64,000 nucleotides of DNA. Origin: Cyclospora cayetanensis. Its lineage: Eukaryota; Apicomplexa; Conoidasida; Eucoccidiorida; Eimeriidae. The notes beneath the pieces were generated by a model, which saw nothing but the letters and a program-made list of their open reading frames with translations, was not told the DNA's origin and ran no database searches. The stretch's first letter is position 1, and each line of letters begins with the position of its first letter. The stretch is from assembly GCF_002999335.1 (NCBI RefSeq), contig NW_020312370.1, positions 1 to 64,000 on the forward strand, written 5' to 3'. Position numbers and translations under genes: made by a program. Below are positions 13,157 through 23,481 of the stretch, piece after piece.

Positions 13157-16100
13157 CTACATTCGCAGCAGTTCCCTCAACACAGGATAACGAAGCAATA
13201 GCTTTTGCTGTAGAGCACGATTCCCTTGCAGCTTCTGCCAATCACCAAAGCAGACATGTAATACATCCCACCCCAATAGGCGCAGAAGTCGATGCTTGAG
13301 CACAGTGCCGCCATCGGGCCACAATTCAACAAACACCCCTGCATTGCTGCTACTACTGCCTCTGTAGGAGCCAGAACTTTGCTGCTGTCCAGTACAAACC
13401 CTGCTATCGGTACCGTTGCTGCTGCGTAGACGAACACTAAGGAGAAAGTGCGAGGGGCCGTCTACTTCGATGGCCACCCGCCGGACAGTTTTACCCCCTT
13501 TGAGGCGACCCCATGGTATCCTAGCCTGCTGTTGCAGCTTGCTGAGATGCTGCTGCACCAGCGCAATGTCTAGATGTACTCCAGGCCAAACAGCGCACTC
13601 GTGCACAACCGCAACGTTGGGGGGTCTTGCTGCAGCTGTCTCCGAGGGCAGCGCACCACATGCCCCAGCCGGCTCTTTCAACAGCTGCTGCACCTCGCTT
13701 AGCACCTGCTGCTGTAACAGGGATGGTCGTAGCTTGCATGAAGTCTCCGCACTGCAGCGCATCTGCAGCTGTCTAGAACCCCTGCTTCCTCGTGTCGTCT
13801 TGTGCTGGTGGTGAAGTGCCTGTGGAGCTCTTACCAAACGTGGCCCTCTTACGTAAGAGCCCCCGTATTCTGCACCAGCGAATCGGACACCTGCTCCACT
13901 CTGCTTCCGGCGAGCAGCGAAAGCAGCAGCACAGACATTTGGAGCGGGGGCACCTGAACGCTGCAGCCGTAGCAGCAACGCAGCTCGCAACAGCTGCTGC
14001 TTCTCGGCGATGCTGCTGCAATCACGGAAGCAACGACGAAAGACGGGAGAGACCGACAATGTTCTTAGCAACCGCCGTTGAAGCAGCCCACAGCACGTCA
14101 AGCCCCACACAGCATTCGCGATTGCTTGGCTGTCTATCGTGCAAGAGCAGCTTCTGCTGGTGATGCTACTGCGGCCACTAGTCGAAGCAGCAACAGCAAC
14201 TCCTTCTGGAGCCTTTGAAGCGTGACCCCGCAGAAGCTGGGCTGCCAGCTCTCTAAGATTTCTCCGAACTGTGAAAAGAAGTTTTGAACACACAGAGGGA
14301 CACTGCTGCAGCTCGGACTCGGAAAAATCGGCAGCTGAAGCATCACAAGCTGTAGCAGCAATAGTCACAGCTGCAGCGGCAGGCTGGTCTACTACAAGGT
14401 GCCGCGGTGACACCCGAGGCGAGGACACGCCGCTGTTGCTTGTGTACCGCTGCATCCTTCGTGGAGATAAAACAGATGCAGCAGAGGTACCGATGGCCCA
14501 CAGCAGCAATGCGGCGTCCTGAGGCGAGAGGCGCAGCACCGGGATTTTAGAATTAGTTGCATGCATCTGCCGGACCCCTGTTACAACTTGGGGGTATGCG
14601 GCAATAAAGGCCAGCGATTTCTGCAGTAGCGAAGCCGGCAGAAAACGAGTCGAAACAAAGCAGCGCAGCAGCTGTGAAAAATCACGACCCGAAAGAAACA
14701 CTTGTTCACCCGTTGATAAATGGACAAGCCCATCTGATTGTGCTCTTGTTTCCGTAGAGGTTCTCGCTGGAAATGCTTGACGGCGCTGAGTCTCTGGTGC
14801 TGGCGTTGATTCACTTAAAAGCCACGGTGGCATCGGCCCTGATGCTGCTGCTGCCTTGACATGGAGCCGTTTGGAGGGTTGACAACATGGTTGCTGCCGT
14901 GCTTGATCTGGCTGCAAACGCCCCTTCATTTGTGGCAGCCATTCTGCAGCAGTAAGACGTATTGCAAAGGAAGTCATGAAGGCCGCGGCTCCTGCAACAA
15001 GCTCTACTGTGTCTGAAGAGAAGCTCGAAGGCATGCTGTCTTCTCTGCCGGCACTGCTTAGCTGCTCCCCACGTAATGCCTGCTGCACGGGACGATACCG
15101 CAACATAGCGGGAAGCAGCAGTTGCTCCTGCTGCATTAACCGCGTCAACCCGAGAAGCATAATACAGCTCTGGCGAAACCACGGTCGCTGCCAATGCTGC
15201 TGTTTTTGCTTCTCGACGGCCTCTTCCAATTTTTGGTGCCGATTCTGCTGATGCTGTTGCTCTGGCCACGCCGTTAGTGCTACTGAAGTTTCACTTTCTT
15301 CAGTGCCCGCTGGCGCTTCACGCTCTATCCCTTGGGTTTTGGACAGCAGCATGGCTGCACGGCGTGAGCAGTTCGCAGCAAGGCGCAGTAGCTGTTTCTT
15401 GCACGAAGCAAGGCTATCAGCAAGACCTGGATTATCCTTCTGTTTCTGGAGTTGATCATGCTCGTGCTGCTTTTGCAGCGCTAACACTCTGGAGGTTGCG
15501 ATAAGCAGCAAACTCAAATCCGGGAGCTGCAGCTGTTGAAGGCACTGTTGCTGCCGTTGCTGATGCGCCAGGTGAGCAGTGGTAGCCCAAAGCCCCCAAA
15601 GGTTGAATACCCCAACGTGGTACGCGGCTGTCCACAGCGATGGAATGAGCCATAGAAGCAGTGGGGAGAGGTGCCGGAGCTCCTTTTCGGCAGCCTCGAT
15701 TGCTGAAGCTCCTGCTGGTGCTGGTAATGCTGCTGGTGCTGCGCGTGGTGGAGTGCAACTTGGTGGACTTAGCGGAAGGCTTTCTACAGCAATCCTAAAA
15801 CGGATCTGGTGATGAATAGACGGTTCGGTGCGGGAAGCGCCTGGTTGGACGCCTAGTACCCCGTGCTGCAAATGCTGCGTCTTTGCAGTGGAATGCAACA
15901 GCCGCACTGCAGTGTCAAGAAGCTGGAAGATGGATAGAAGCGCTGCGGCCGCTGAGGAGCTCTGTGTGTCACCTTGAAGTGGGGGGCCTGATATCCATGA
16001 TGTAGCCGAGCTACCTTGTAGCTGGTGCTCCTCCCCCTGCCCCTTGTGGGATGAGTGTCCCTTCTGTACCCCCTGGCAAGATTCGCGTTGCGCTTTCAGT

Positions 16101-17215
16101 TTAGACTCATGCTGGAGCTGCTGCTTCTGCATCGAGGAGCTATTTGAAATGTAAGGCAGCAAAGAACTCAATAGGCGCACGCTGCGCTTCAGTAAAACAA
16201 CGAGTTCCATTCGCTGCAACACAAGCCATATTTCTGAAAAAGGTTTCTGCTCCTCCTCTAGGACCTGCTGCCCCTGTGAGTTTGGTAGCTTTGGCTGCGC
16301 CACGTGTACCTGCTGAAGGTGCAGCTGCGTGGTTGCGGAGGCCGAAAGGCCATCTGCTGCAGCGCTAATGTGGGGCAGCAGCCACCAGACACCTAGCCTC
16401 CGTTGCTCCACAGTGTGCAATACGCACTGCAGCAGCAATACGGCAACTCGTGCTGACTGCACGTGGGCTGATTCCGTCACTCCAGTTGGTGGTACTGCAG
16501 GGGCTGCTGGTACACCAGGCTGGATATCAGAATCCCTAATGGCTGCTGCCAGTGCGTCAAGGCATTCCTTAAGGTGCTTCTGCTCCATACTACATGGTTT
16601 GACGGCACTATGCCCTTTGCTGCCATTGATGGCGCCGCTTGTGGGGGCACGAGAGCTCCGCTGCCATGGTTTCCCAGAAGAAGCCGTGTGTTCTTGCTTC
16701 AAAAAGGCCAGCAAACTCCGAGCAAGGTGGACGGAAGCAGGAATAAGTTGAAGCCTTGATAAGTCTTTTACTGCCTGGAAAGGGTCCAGCCGAGCAGCAT
16801 GCTGCTGGTGCTGACGCTGTCCTCGCTGTGCTGCTGTGGTATCTGCGAGCAGCTCCACTGCATGGGTAAGCTGCCGGTGCAGCCGTTCCAGAGTGGCCAA
16901 CTGAGTCTGTGCTGCCCCTTCCACGGCATTGTCAGTACCAACAGCAGCGGCACCGCTAGCAAGATCCTGTGGCTCAGCTGCTATTTGCCCAGGCCTTTGG
17001 TCGGCTCTTTGGGATAGACCTCGGTTCACAGGCGTTGCTGGGAACTTTGAAGGCCTTTTCCTGCACCAGAATCCTGCCCTGAGAGTGCTGATGCTACGGC
17101 CGCTTGGGTTGCCGCAGGGAAGTACGCGTAGCTGACAAAAATGGCTCGCTCGTCTACTGCTCACCAGTCCGCGCTGCAGCAGGGGTATATGACAAAAGGG
17201 CTGAGTGCAACTCAT
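13157..17215 (-). CDS. RAP-domain protein, putative organellar RNA-binding
   Basis: A single exon of about 1,352 aa from the ATG at 17215. The frame stays open upstream to a TTG at 17383, with a possible acceptor CTTTCCAG near 17338, so an upstream exon cannot be excluded. The N-terminus is rich in Arg/Ser/Cys/Leu and almost free of acidic residues for about 60 aa, like a mitochondrial presequence. The body has helical Leu/Gln-rich segments. Motifs DAALLLWAIG and AIANAVWGL resemble the helical repeats that precede RAP domains in FASTK-type proteins. The last ~100 residues form the RAP domain: VAIEVDGPSHF, then TVLKHRLLRLLGWDVLHV and a conserved Trp in FGDWQKLQ. A Ser/Gly/Gln-rich insert of about 40 residues splits the domain. 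Related proteins process or stabilise organellar transcripts and mitochondrial rRNA fragments. The target RNA cannot be inferred. Confidence 0.85.
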   Translation of the reverse strand: MSCTQPFCHIPLLQRGLVSSRRASHFCQLRVLPCGNPSGRSISTLRAGFWCRKRPSKFPATPVNRGLSQRADQRPGQIAAEPQDLASGAAAVGTDNAVEGAAQTQLATLERLHRQLTHAVELLADTTAAQRGQRQHQQHAARLDPFQAVKDLSRLQLIPASVHLARSLLAFLKQEHTASSGKPWQRSSRAPTSGAINGSKGHSAVKPCSMEQKHLKECLDALAAAIRDSDIQPGVPAAPAVPPTGVTESAHVQSARVAVLLLQCVLHTVEQRRLGVWWLLPHISAAADGLSASATTQLHLQQVHVAQPKLPNSQGQQVLEEEQKPFSEIWLVLQRMELVVLLKRSVRLLSSLLPYISNSSSMQKQQLQHESKLKAQRESCQGVQKGHSSHKGQGEEHQLQGSSATSWISGPPLQGDTQSSSAAAALLSIFQLLDTAVRLLHSTAKTQHLQHGVLGVQPGASRTEPSIHHQIRFRIAVESLPLSPPSCTPPRAAPAALPAPAGASAIEAAEKELRHLSPLLLWLIPSLWTAAYHVGVFNLWGLWATTAHLAHQQRQQQCLQQLQLPDLSLLLIATSRVLALQKQHEHDQLQKQKDNPGLADSLASCKKQLLRLAANCSRRAAMLLSKTQGIEREAPAGTEESETSVALTAWPEQQHQQNRHQKLEEAVEKQKQQHWQRPWFRQSCIMLLGLTRLMQQEQLLLPAMLRYRPVQQALRGEQLSSAGREDSMPSSFSSDTVELVAGAAAFMTSFAIRLTAAEWLPQMKGRLQPDQARQQPCCQPSKRLHVKAAAASGPMPPWLLSESTPAPETQRRQAFPARTSTETRAQSDGLVHLSTGEQVFLSGRDFSQLLRCFVSTRFLPASLLQKSLAFIAAYPQVVTGVRQMHATNSKIPVLRLSPQDAALLLWAIGTSAASVLSPRRMQRYTSNSGVSSPRVSPRHLVVDQPAAAAVTIAATACDASAADFSESELQQCPSVCSKLLFTVRRNLRELAAQLLRGHASKAPEGVAVAASTSGRSSITSRSCSCTIDSQAIANAVWGLTCCGLLQRRLLRTLSVSPVFRRCFRDCSSIAEKQQLLRAALLLRLQRSGAPAPNVCAAAFAARRKQSGAGVRFAGAEYGGSYVRGPRLVRAPQALHHQHKTTRGSRGSRQLQMRCSAETSCKLRPSLLQQQVLSEVQQLLKEPAGACGALPSETAAARPPNVAVVHECAVWPGVHLDIALVQQHLSKLQQQARIPWGRLKGGKTVRRVAIEVDGPSHFLLSVRLRSSNGTDSRVCTGQQQSSGSYRGSSSSNAGVFVELWPDGGTVLKHRLLRLLGWDVLHVCFGDWQKLQGNRALQQKLLLRYPVLRELLRM

Positions 17216-18589
17216 TTGATGCTCCTCAGGAGGAGCCGTTATTGCTGCTGCTACTGCCTTCTGTACGTGGGCTTGGTGGTCAAAGGGAGCTTTGGATTTT
17301 TGAAGCCAGCAGCTGAGGCGTTCCAAGGGAACCACCTGGAAAGCATCGAGAGGGGCCCTTATTAGAGGGCCCCCCGTCTTCAAACACGGGACAGAACTCT
17401 AGACTCTAAAAAGTAAAGTAAAAGTTGTTAAGCATCATCAAAATGCACAAGTGCAGAGGCATTAACAAGCTGGCTTTGCTGCTGCCTGTGTCCCCAAAAT
17501 CCCGAAGATTTGGAGTCCCTCTGGGCTTCCAGTCAATGAAGGTCTCTTGTGTGACCCTTCAAGAAAATCGGGTCTCATGCATTTTTACTTGCCTACTGAT
17601 GGTTGCTTTGCCACAAAAAATGCTGCAATGGGTGAATTTCTCTATTTCTCTCTCACTTTTCTCCTATTTATCCCTAGTGCTCTGCATTTTCGGTACGCGA
17701 ACGCACCCTCGATTCCACTATCCGCTTAGCAGCAGATTATAACTTCAGTGATAAAGTACTGCAATGCAAAGTCTCTATGCGATCTATTTGGGTTTGTGTT
17801 TATAAATAAACACAAACACCAACCTGAAGTACCAGGCTTACTGTGTTCCTTGTTCCAGAGGCCTTCGCAAGGGTAAATAAACGGCTCTCTCGTCCCCAGT
17901 ATCTCTTCTTCCAGGCACAATAAGTTTCTAAGTGACCCCAGGATGCTCTTGTGGTTGCCTCCGCACCCCAGCAAGGATCCCCTTGATTTTTCATAGGGAG
18001 AGATAACAGCAGCTTTGTCTAATACTAGCTGGAGCAAACATGCGTATTGAATACTGCACAGATGTGCTTCAATATTTCCGCACTTGAGCTACACATGGGA
18101 CTAGAATACTGGGCATGAAGAGGTGGCCGGAATAAATTTACATTAAAGGCCCTTTGGTGCGTCATCCAACGGCTTTGTACAGAAGCGCTTAGCTGCAGAC
18201 TGAGGGTAGGCTTCAAAGAAAGTTACTGAGTGTCTTCATCGAGGAGCTCTGGTATTTTTCTGCTGTACAGCCTCAGAGTTCGGTCACGAATGAAGAGGAA
18301 CAGCTAGAGTGCACGCTGTTGCAACTTCCAAGCAGTCCACGCCTGCGCAAGTGGACAAGTAGCTGCCTCTAGCATCTGGCGTATACACACAACATTGCTT
18401 TGCATTTAGTTGAGCAAACTCTAATCTACATTGAACAAAGGGTATGACCAGAAAATTCAGCAGCCAAGTTTTTACTTTGTATGATTAAATATATTCACCC
18501 GAGCAAAATGACTTTAGGTGCCCCTTAGTCCGCTGCGTCTTGGCCCCCAGTTTAAATGTGGACCCCCTAATTCTATATTAATCCGCCAA
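17216..18589. other. Intergenic, upstream of the RAP gene
   Basis: The first ~170 nt are an open extension of the RAP frame and may be 5' UTR or an earlier exon. Beyond 17400 the sequence becomes AT-richer with only short frames. No promoter element can be assigned with confidence. Repeat copy A begins near 18590. Confidence 0.35.
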
Positions 18590-21500
18590 GACGAGCAATA
18601 AGTACGGCATTGAAAGCCATCCAGCCCTTTTCCACCCTTCATGCAGATAGAACCGCGAAATCCGCGCTACTGAGACAAGTAAGGTGGACATATAAGCCCG
18701 AAAACAAAAATCGACGGGAAGAAAGGTAAACACAATAGGCAACAAACAAGTGGAGATCAAACCAACACGATCGAGACGGTGCAATGGCTGACTATCGGTG
18801 GAGTGCTGAAATATGTGAGCCTCGTGCTGTCGTGCAATGCAGCAGCAGAAAACAAGTAGACGTGTACGGGGAATCAGAAATACACACTAGTTCAGCAGTG
18901 CTTCCACCCATTATAGAGCAGTGCCTGCATGCAGATGTGGCCGAAGTATGCAGCATAGTCTATTTCCAAATCTTAGAAAAATACATAAGAAAGAGTGTAG
19001 GGACAACATACCTAGGAGTGCCTGCGCACACGTGTGAGTGTAGAAACACCAAAGCAATGCCGTACAAGAACTTTTAAGTGAACTCCATGGACGGAACAGG
19101 CCTTTTGGGCAGAGTGCATGGGCTGGTGGAAGCCGTTTGCCAGTGGAGCCGAGGAATACCGTCCAATGGCACCTAGTGATATAAACCAGACAAAGTTGCG
19201 ATTTTACCAGCTCGCAACAAAGCTCGTTACTAACACATCTTCAGCCACTGAGGCTGGAGGTCCAGAGTCTTTTAAACTAGCAACTCTCATCTACTGCGCT
19301 GTCAGCTTTCAAAATTATCAGAATCTAGCCCTTCTTATGCTCCTTGTGGATACGTTGGCTCCACACAAATGACTTGCATGCATCCGATAATTCCGAGAAA
19401 TCTAAAACGCTATTAGTATGTAATACCGGTAGTTCTGCGGTATATCCAACTTATACAAAAACTGATTCGACTTTTGAGACAATGGAAAACGGTCCAGCCT
19501 TCGGGGTACAAGGTTCTTCGTCTGGTTACCTGGCGCACCTCGTACGGTCTGCTGATTCACCAGAATCAAATCTTCAGGTTTGAGCAAGCACCGTCGACCA
19601 CCCCCTATCATACTTTCGTGCTTGGCCTTCTTGGATCATAGTAAATTTGTTCGCCTGTAATGTTAATCTATTTACTGAATTCCTTGACGGCTAAGGGCGT
19701 GTGTTGGCCCTGAGTCCCTGGGCCTAAGCAGGCAACGGAGAGGGGCGTTTCGGTGTACCCCACAAATGCGGGAGAACAAATTATAAGCAAAAATATGGTG
19801 TTGCATGATATATCTTGTAGCATAACGAATAAGCTTAAGCCAAGCAACTAGTTTTTTGTATGCATGGAATCGCAACTATTGCAGAGGAGTGCGGCCTGTG
19901 GGCTCTCTCTTCCCACATGCTTATAGGTGACTCACTGTGTTCATATTACGGCCAACGTGGAAGCGGCTCGAAAAGCAGCCGAAAACGCGCACTGAGAAGC
20001 ATCCAGATCATTATCCATGATGCTAGTTCATAGAAATCCGTGAATCTTCCAGAGGTGAGCTTAGTATAATTGAGAAACTTTCTGAATCATGACCGAGCTC
20101 GAGCAAGGGATTGAATAAACCATATCTGCTGCATCTGTTCACAGCAACCTAGATGCAGTCTACCCTGACCCCTGCCTTTCGGCAGTCCAACACTCAAGCC
20201 AACAGTCAGATACGTCTACAGCCTTTCAACAGTTGAGGGGCTTACAACAGGCCGGATTAAGGAGGATTTCTCCGCTTGATCCCTTGCTGATCTGGCCTTG
20301 AGTGTGCATACTTCCTTCTGTTGTCTGATGCATCCCAGCCCACCAGGGGGACCAAAAGGGCTGCCTTAATGTAGTGTAAATCCCACCGTAGCTTGATAGA
20401 ACAGCATCATCATACACTTGGCGCCAACAGGCACTGCAAAGCGACTTCGAAACGCAGAAGCTATGTTATTTACACTTTGCTCTAGGCAACAATACTTTAT
20501 CCTCAGCGTGCTAGTGCTTTGCCCTTTAACCATTCCGGACTGCGGCGATAATAGTGGATGTATGGGTGTTAAAACACATGAGTTACTGGATGTTGTGAAC
20601 TTTCACAAGCAAGAGAGAGCGCGCTGCGCAATAGTGAATTGCTGGGACATAGCGTGAGTGCGTTTGCGACCACCTTGGTGATGCCGCTAATGTGCGTTAG
20701 TGTAACGTCGTTGGTCAGGAGGCTTTCGAGGTAAGGAGTATACGTGTAAGATTTACAAAGTTTTGTAAATTATACGTAGGGCGCAATAGAGACTGACGGT
20801 CGCGCTGGAAGGTAAGATGGCGCCCACATAAGAAGGGCCGGCATTTTTGCGTGGTTTCCAGTACCGAATACTGCTGGTCGGTTTCAGCGCAACGGTCATA
20901 ACAAGCATTAATTAAGCATTTTCTTGAGATGAGAGCCTGTTGAAGGAGAATAGCACCTACCACCCTGTCACCAGCACGCAGTCGGGCGATACAAGTACCT
21001 GAGAATTTGTAAGGCGGCCCACGGACGTCTATGCGATGACATCTACGTTCTTTGTCCGAATACAAGAAATATTCTTGCTTGACTAGGACAGTTAAGAAAG
21101 CAGTAATCAAAAGAGCCAAGGAGTGTAGTTCTGGTAAAAAGGTGCAAGCCCTTAGCCCTTCGCAGCGTCCTTGCCGGTACGCAGAGATAAAGGCCACGCC
21201 ATGATTGCTTCGGTATCTGCAGGGTCATTCGATTCCTGCAGCCAGAATACGGAATCTCAGGCGTTGCATTTTCTGATTAAAACGAGTACTTTCGTGCCTT
21301 CGTATATAGATGCTTGTACGGCGAAAGCTGGGTCGGGCGCCATTGATGCTGTAGGTGCCGAATGCTTCGGCTGAATGCTCCGACGTCGTCTATTTACACA
21401 GCCAGGCATTCCTCCTTAGGGCATCCATATATATGCCGATACACTTGCTGTTGCATTTCTGCTGGAGGTTCCCAAGGTTAAACTGCATGTAGGTATGCTC

Positions 21501-23165
21501 CAATGTGCGAGTGCGAGTGCGAGTGTGGAACGTGGTATGTGCCTGTCAGAGGGTACGTTGACATTCGCAGAGGGGCGCCTGTGAGGTCAAATGTCGAGTA
21601 GAATGCTGGTTCGTGTAACATGTCAAATAATTTGCTGATATGGAATATTGGATGCTTGTGCTTCACAGAATTTGTATTCAAGGGCATACCACTAACGCAA
21701 ATGCCCCATCCACCATCCGTTTTCCACACGAATACCGAAGCTCTAGTCAAGGTCTGCATTTTTTCACGCCAGTTTATTCGCGTGCTGCTCAGCCTTCTCT
21801 GCATACTGTGGAGGCTAACGAGTCCGTGAAATGTAGCTTGGAACTGCCTCTGGGATTAGCTCAGTACGGTGCCTTGGACGTCCAGCGATGACCAGACTAT
21901 TGGCAGTCAGTATTTGAGAGATCCGCGAGGTGCTATCGATCTTTGCCCGCTCTTGCTTTTCCTTGTTCGAAATTTCAGTCGAGTCCCGTAGCAAAGACCC
22001 AGATGCAGAGCCAATGAGACGGAGTGCCTTCTCGCGGCCCTGTTTTCTCAACACTCTGTTGAGCTGCCTGTATAAAGACTCGCCCATATCTTGTAAAGGC
22101 ACCGACTCTAACTCACTGACCGTAGATAAAATGAGCGCTGTTGAGGACAGCAAATGACGTTTCTTTCTAGCTCTTTTCGACACAGAAGTCTTTACAGCGC
22201 GCAGCTGTGGCCGCGTACGCCCCTTCCATTGGGTTACCCGTGGCATACAGAGGAGTGGGGCTCGGCTCGAGGGCCCAACTTAGACATCATGGACCACTCT
22301 AAGAGGAATCCATTCGAACTACAAGTTACATTAATCTGCGGCTTCCTTAACAATCGTCGTACCTTGCCGCCCGTCAACAAAGCTGGGTCTAAGGGGCTCA
22401 CTAACGAGTGAAAAAGAAGACCACACATCTGCGGTGTTTTCTCAGATGGCATATACGCTCAATGTCGTTGGCAACTCTCGATTAGTAACGTAGACTCATA
22501 TTAACGCAAATTTGATACGTGGTAGGTCCCCAGCAGCGGATATAAGAAAAAAATACCCCGAAGGTCTCTCCATCGTCGCAGCCTGCGTACGCGTTTGCCG
22601 TTTGCCTCATGCACTTTCGTTTATCCCTAGCTAGGCTGTTTCCACTGGATTCAGTCACGTTATTCAATTTGTTTGCCTTTTTGCGTTCCCTTGCAGCTCC
22701 GGATTATAATACCTGATGCGTTGCTGAGTGGCTGCGTGGGCTGTCTAAAAACGCCAGTTCTCTATGGCTATACGCTATGATCAAAGTGAAGCTGTAGGCC
22801 AAGGCCGGGTGACGTATACCCAAAGTCCATGGGTTCTACAACCTGACTTCGCTTTTTCCTATCAGTTATGCACAGAGAACTCGCACTTATTTGCCCGTGT
22901 ATGCTCAGACAGTCAACCTCGTTTGTTAAATTCCTACCGGTTCGTTGTTTATCCGCTGAGTCGTTGCCAATCCTGCAACCACCTGACATGATACTTGCTG
23001 TAATTCTGGGACTAACCGCTAAATATGCATCTGCTTGCCTACGTTGCAGCTTTTGTACATCAAAACTTAATATTTCCTCTTTTCTCCTATTGATGGATTC
23101 CCCTTCTCCGAGTTTCGCAATTATCCCAAAGCTTACAGCCGAGCTGGGCACAAACCGATGAGTTG
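18590..23165 (+). repeat. Dispersed diverged repeat, full-length copy A (~4.6 kb)
   Basis: Alignable by eye with copy B (37320-41762) in the same orientation. Matching landmarks: GCTGAAATATGTGAGC (about 18803 and 37560); CGGACTGCGG (about 20537 and 39072); GGCCACGCCATG (about 21191 and 39780); GGGATTAGCTCAG (about 21853 and 40451); GCCGCCCGTCAACAAAGCTG (about 22366 and 40961); CGATGAG near the right end (23155 and 41754). From 21.2 to 23.2 kb the offset stays near 18,596 nt, so indels are few. Identity looks moderate, so the copies are old. The stretch around 19100-19900 matches B poorly. No reverse transcriptase, integrase or long terminal repeat was recognised. A 143-codon minus frame lies inside (21815-22246). 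Confidence 0.7.
21815..22246 (-). CDS. Basic 143-aa open frame inside repeat copy A
   Basis: Starts at a true ATG and ends at TAG. The product is Lys/Arg-rich, especially near residues 25-30 (KRARKKRH), then moderately charged and helical in the middle (ESLYRQLNRVLRKQGREK). No domain is recognised. The homologous stretch in copy B (about 40420-40840, minus) has stops and indels. The partial stretch in copy C (1-210) is in a shifted frame over most of its length. It could be a remnant exon of the element's own protein, or a chance frame in decayed repeat sequence. No splice partner was found. Confidence 0.25.
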   Translation of the reverse strand: MPRVTQWKGRTRPQLRAVKTSVSKRARKKRHLLSSTALILSTVSELESVPLQDMGESLYRQLNRVLRKQGREKALRLIGSASGSLLRDSTEISNKEKQERAKIDSTSRISQILTANSLVIAGRPRHRTELIPEAVPSYISRTR

Positions 23166-23481
23166 GAGGCTGTATGCCACTCAAAGTCTATATCTACCAT
23201 GTTCAATCCAATAAAAGAGAGTTTGTTGATTGCTATTGGGTGCATGTGATGAATGGGCGCGCTGCTGCTGTTTGCACAGCTGCGCTTAACGCTAGCCACA
23301 AGAAACGTTTACATGCTATATCGGCATACAGTATCGTGGCTGAAACCAACCCATAAATGCGGAGTTATGGATACCACCTGTCTGAAGCAGGTTTCTACTA
23401 AACTGCAATAGGAACGGACCCTGCATGCGCTGGCAGCAGCGTTGCCCCCTCTCCACGATGAGAATAGAGAAACAGAAGCTT
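23166..23481. other. Short gap between repeat copy A and the transporter gene
   Basis: About 300 nt between the right end of repeat copy A and the stop codon of the transporter gene. It should contain the transporter 3' UTR. Nothing else is recognised. Confidence 0.35.

Noticed and set aside
21845..21900. tRNA-like string GGGATTAGCTCAG, also present in repeat copy B
   Set aside because: It resembles the D-arm start of a tRNA, but no acceptor-stem pairing or T-arm GTTCRA context follows at the right spacing. It is simply a conserved stretch of the repeat.
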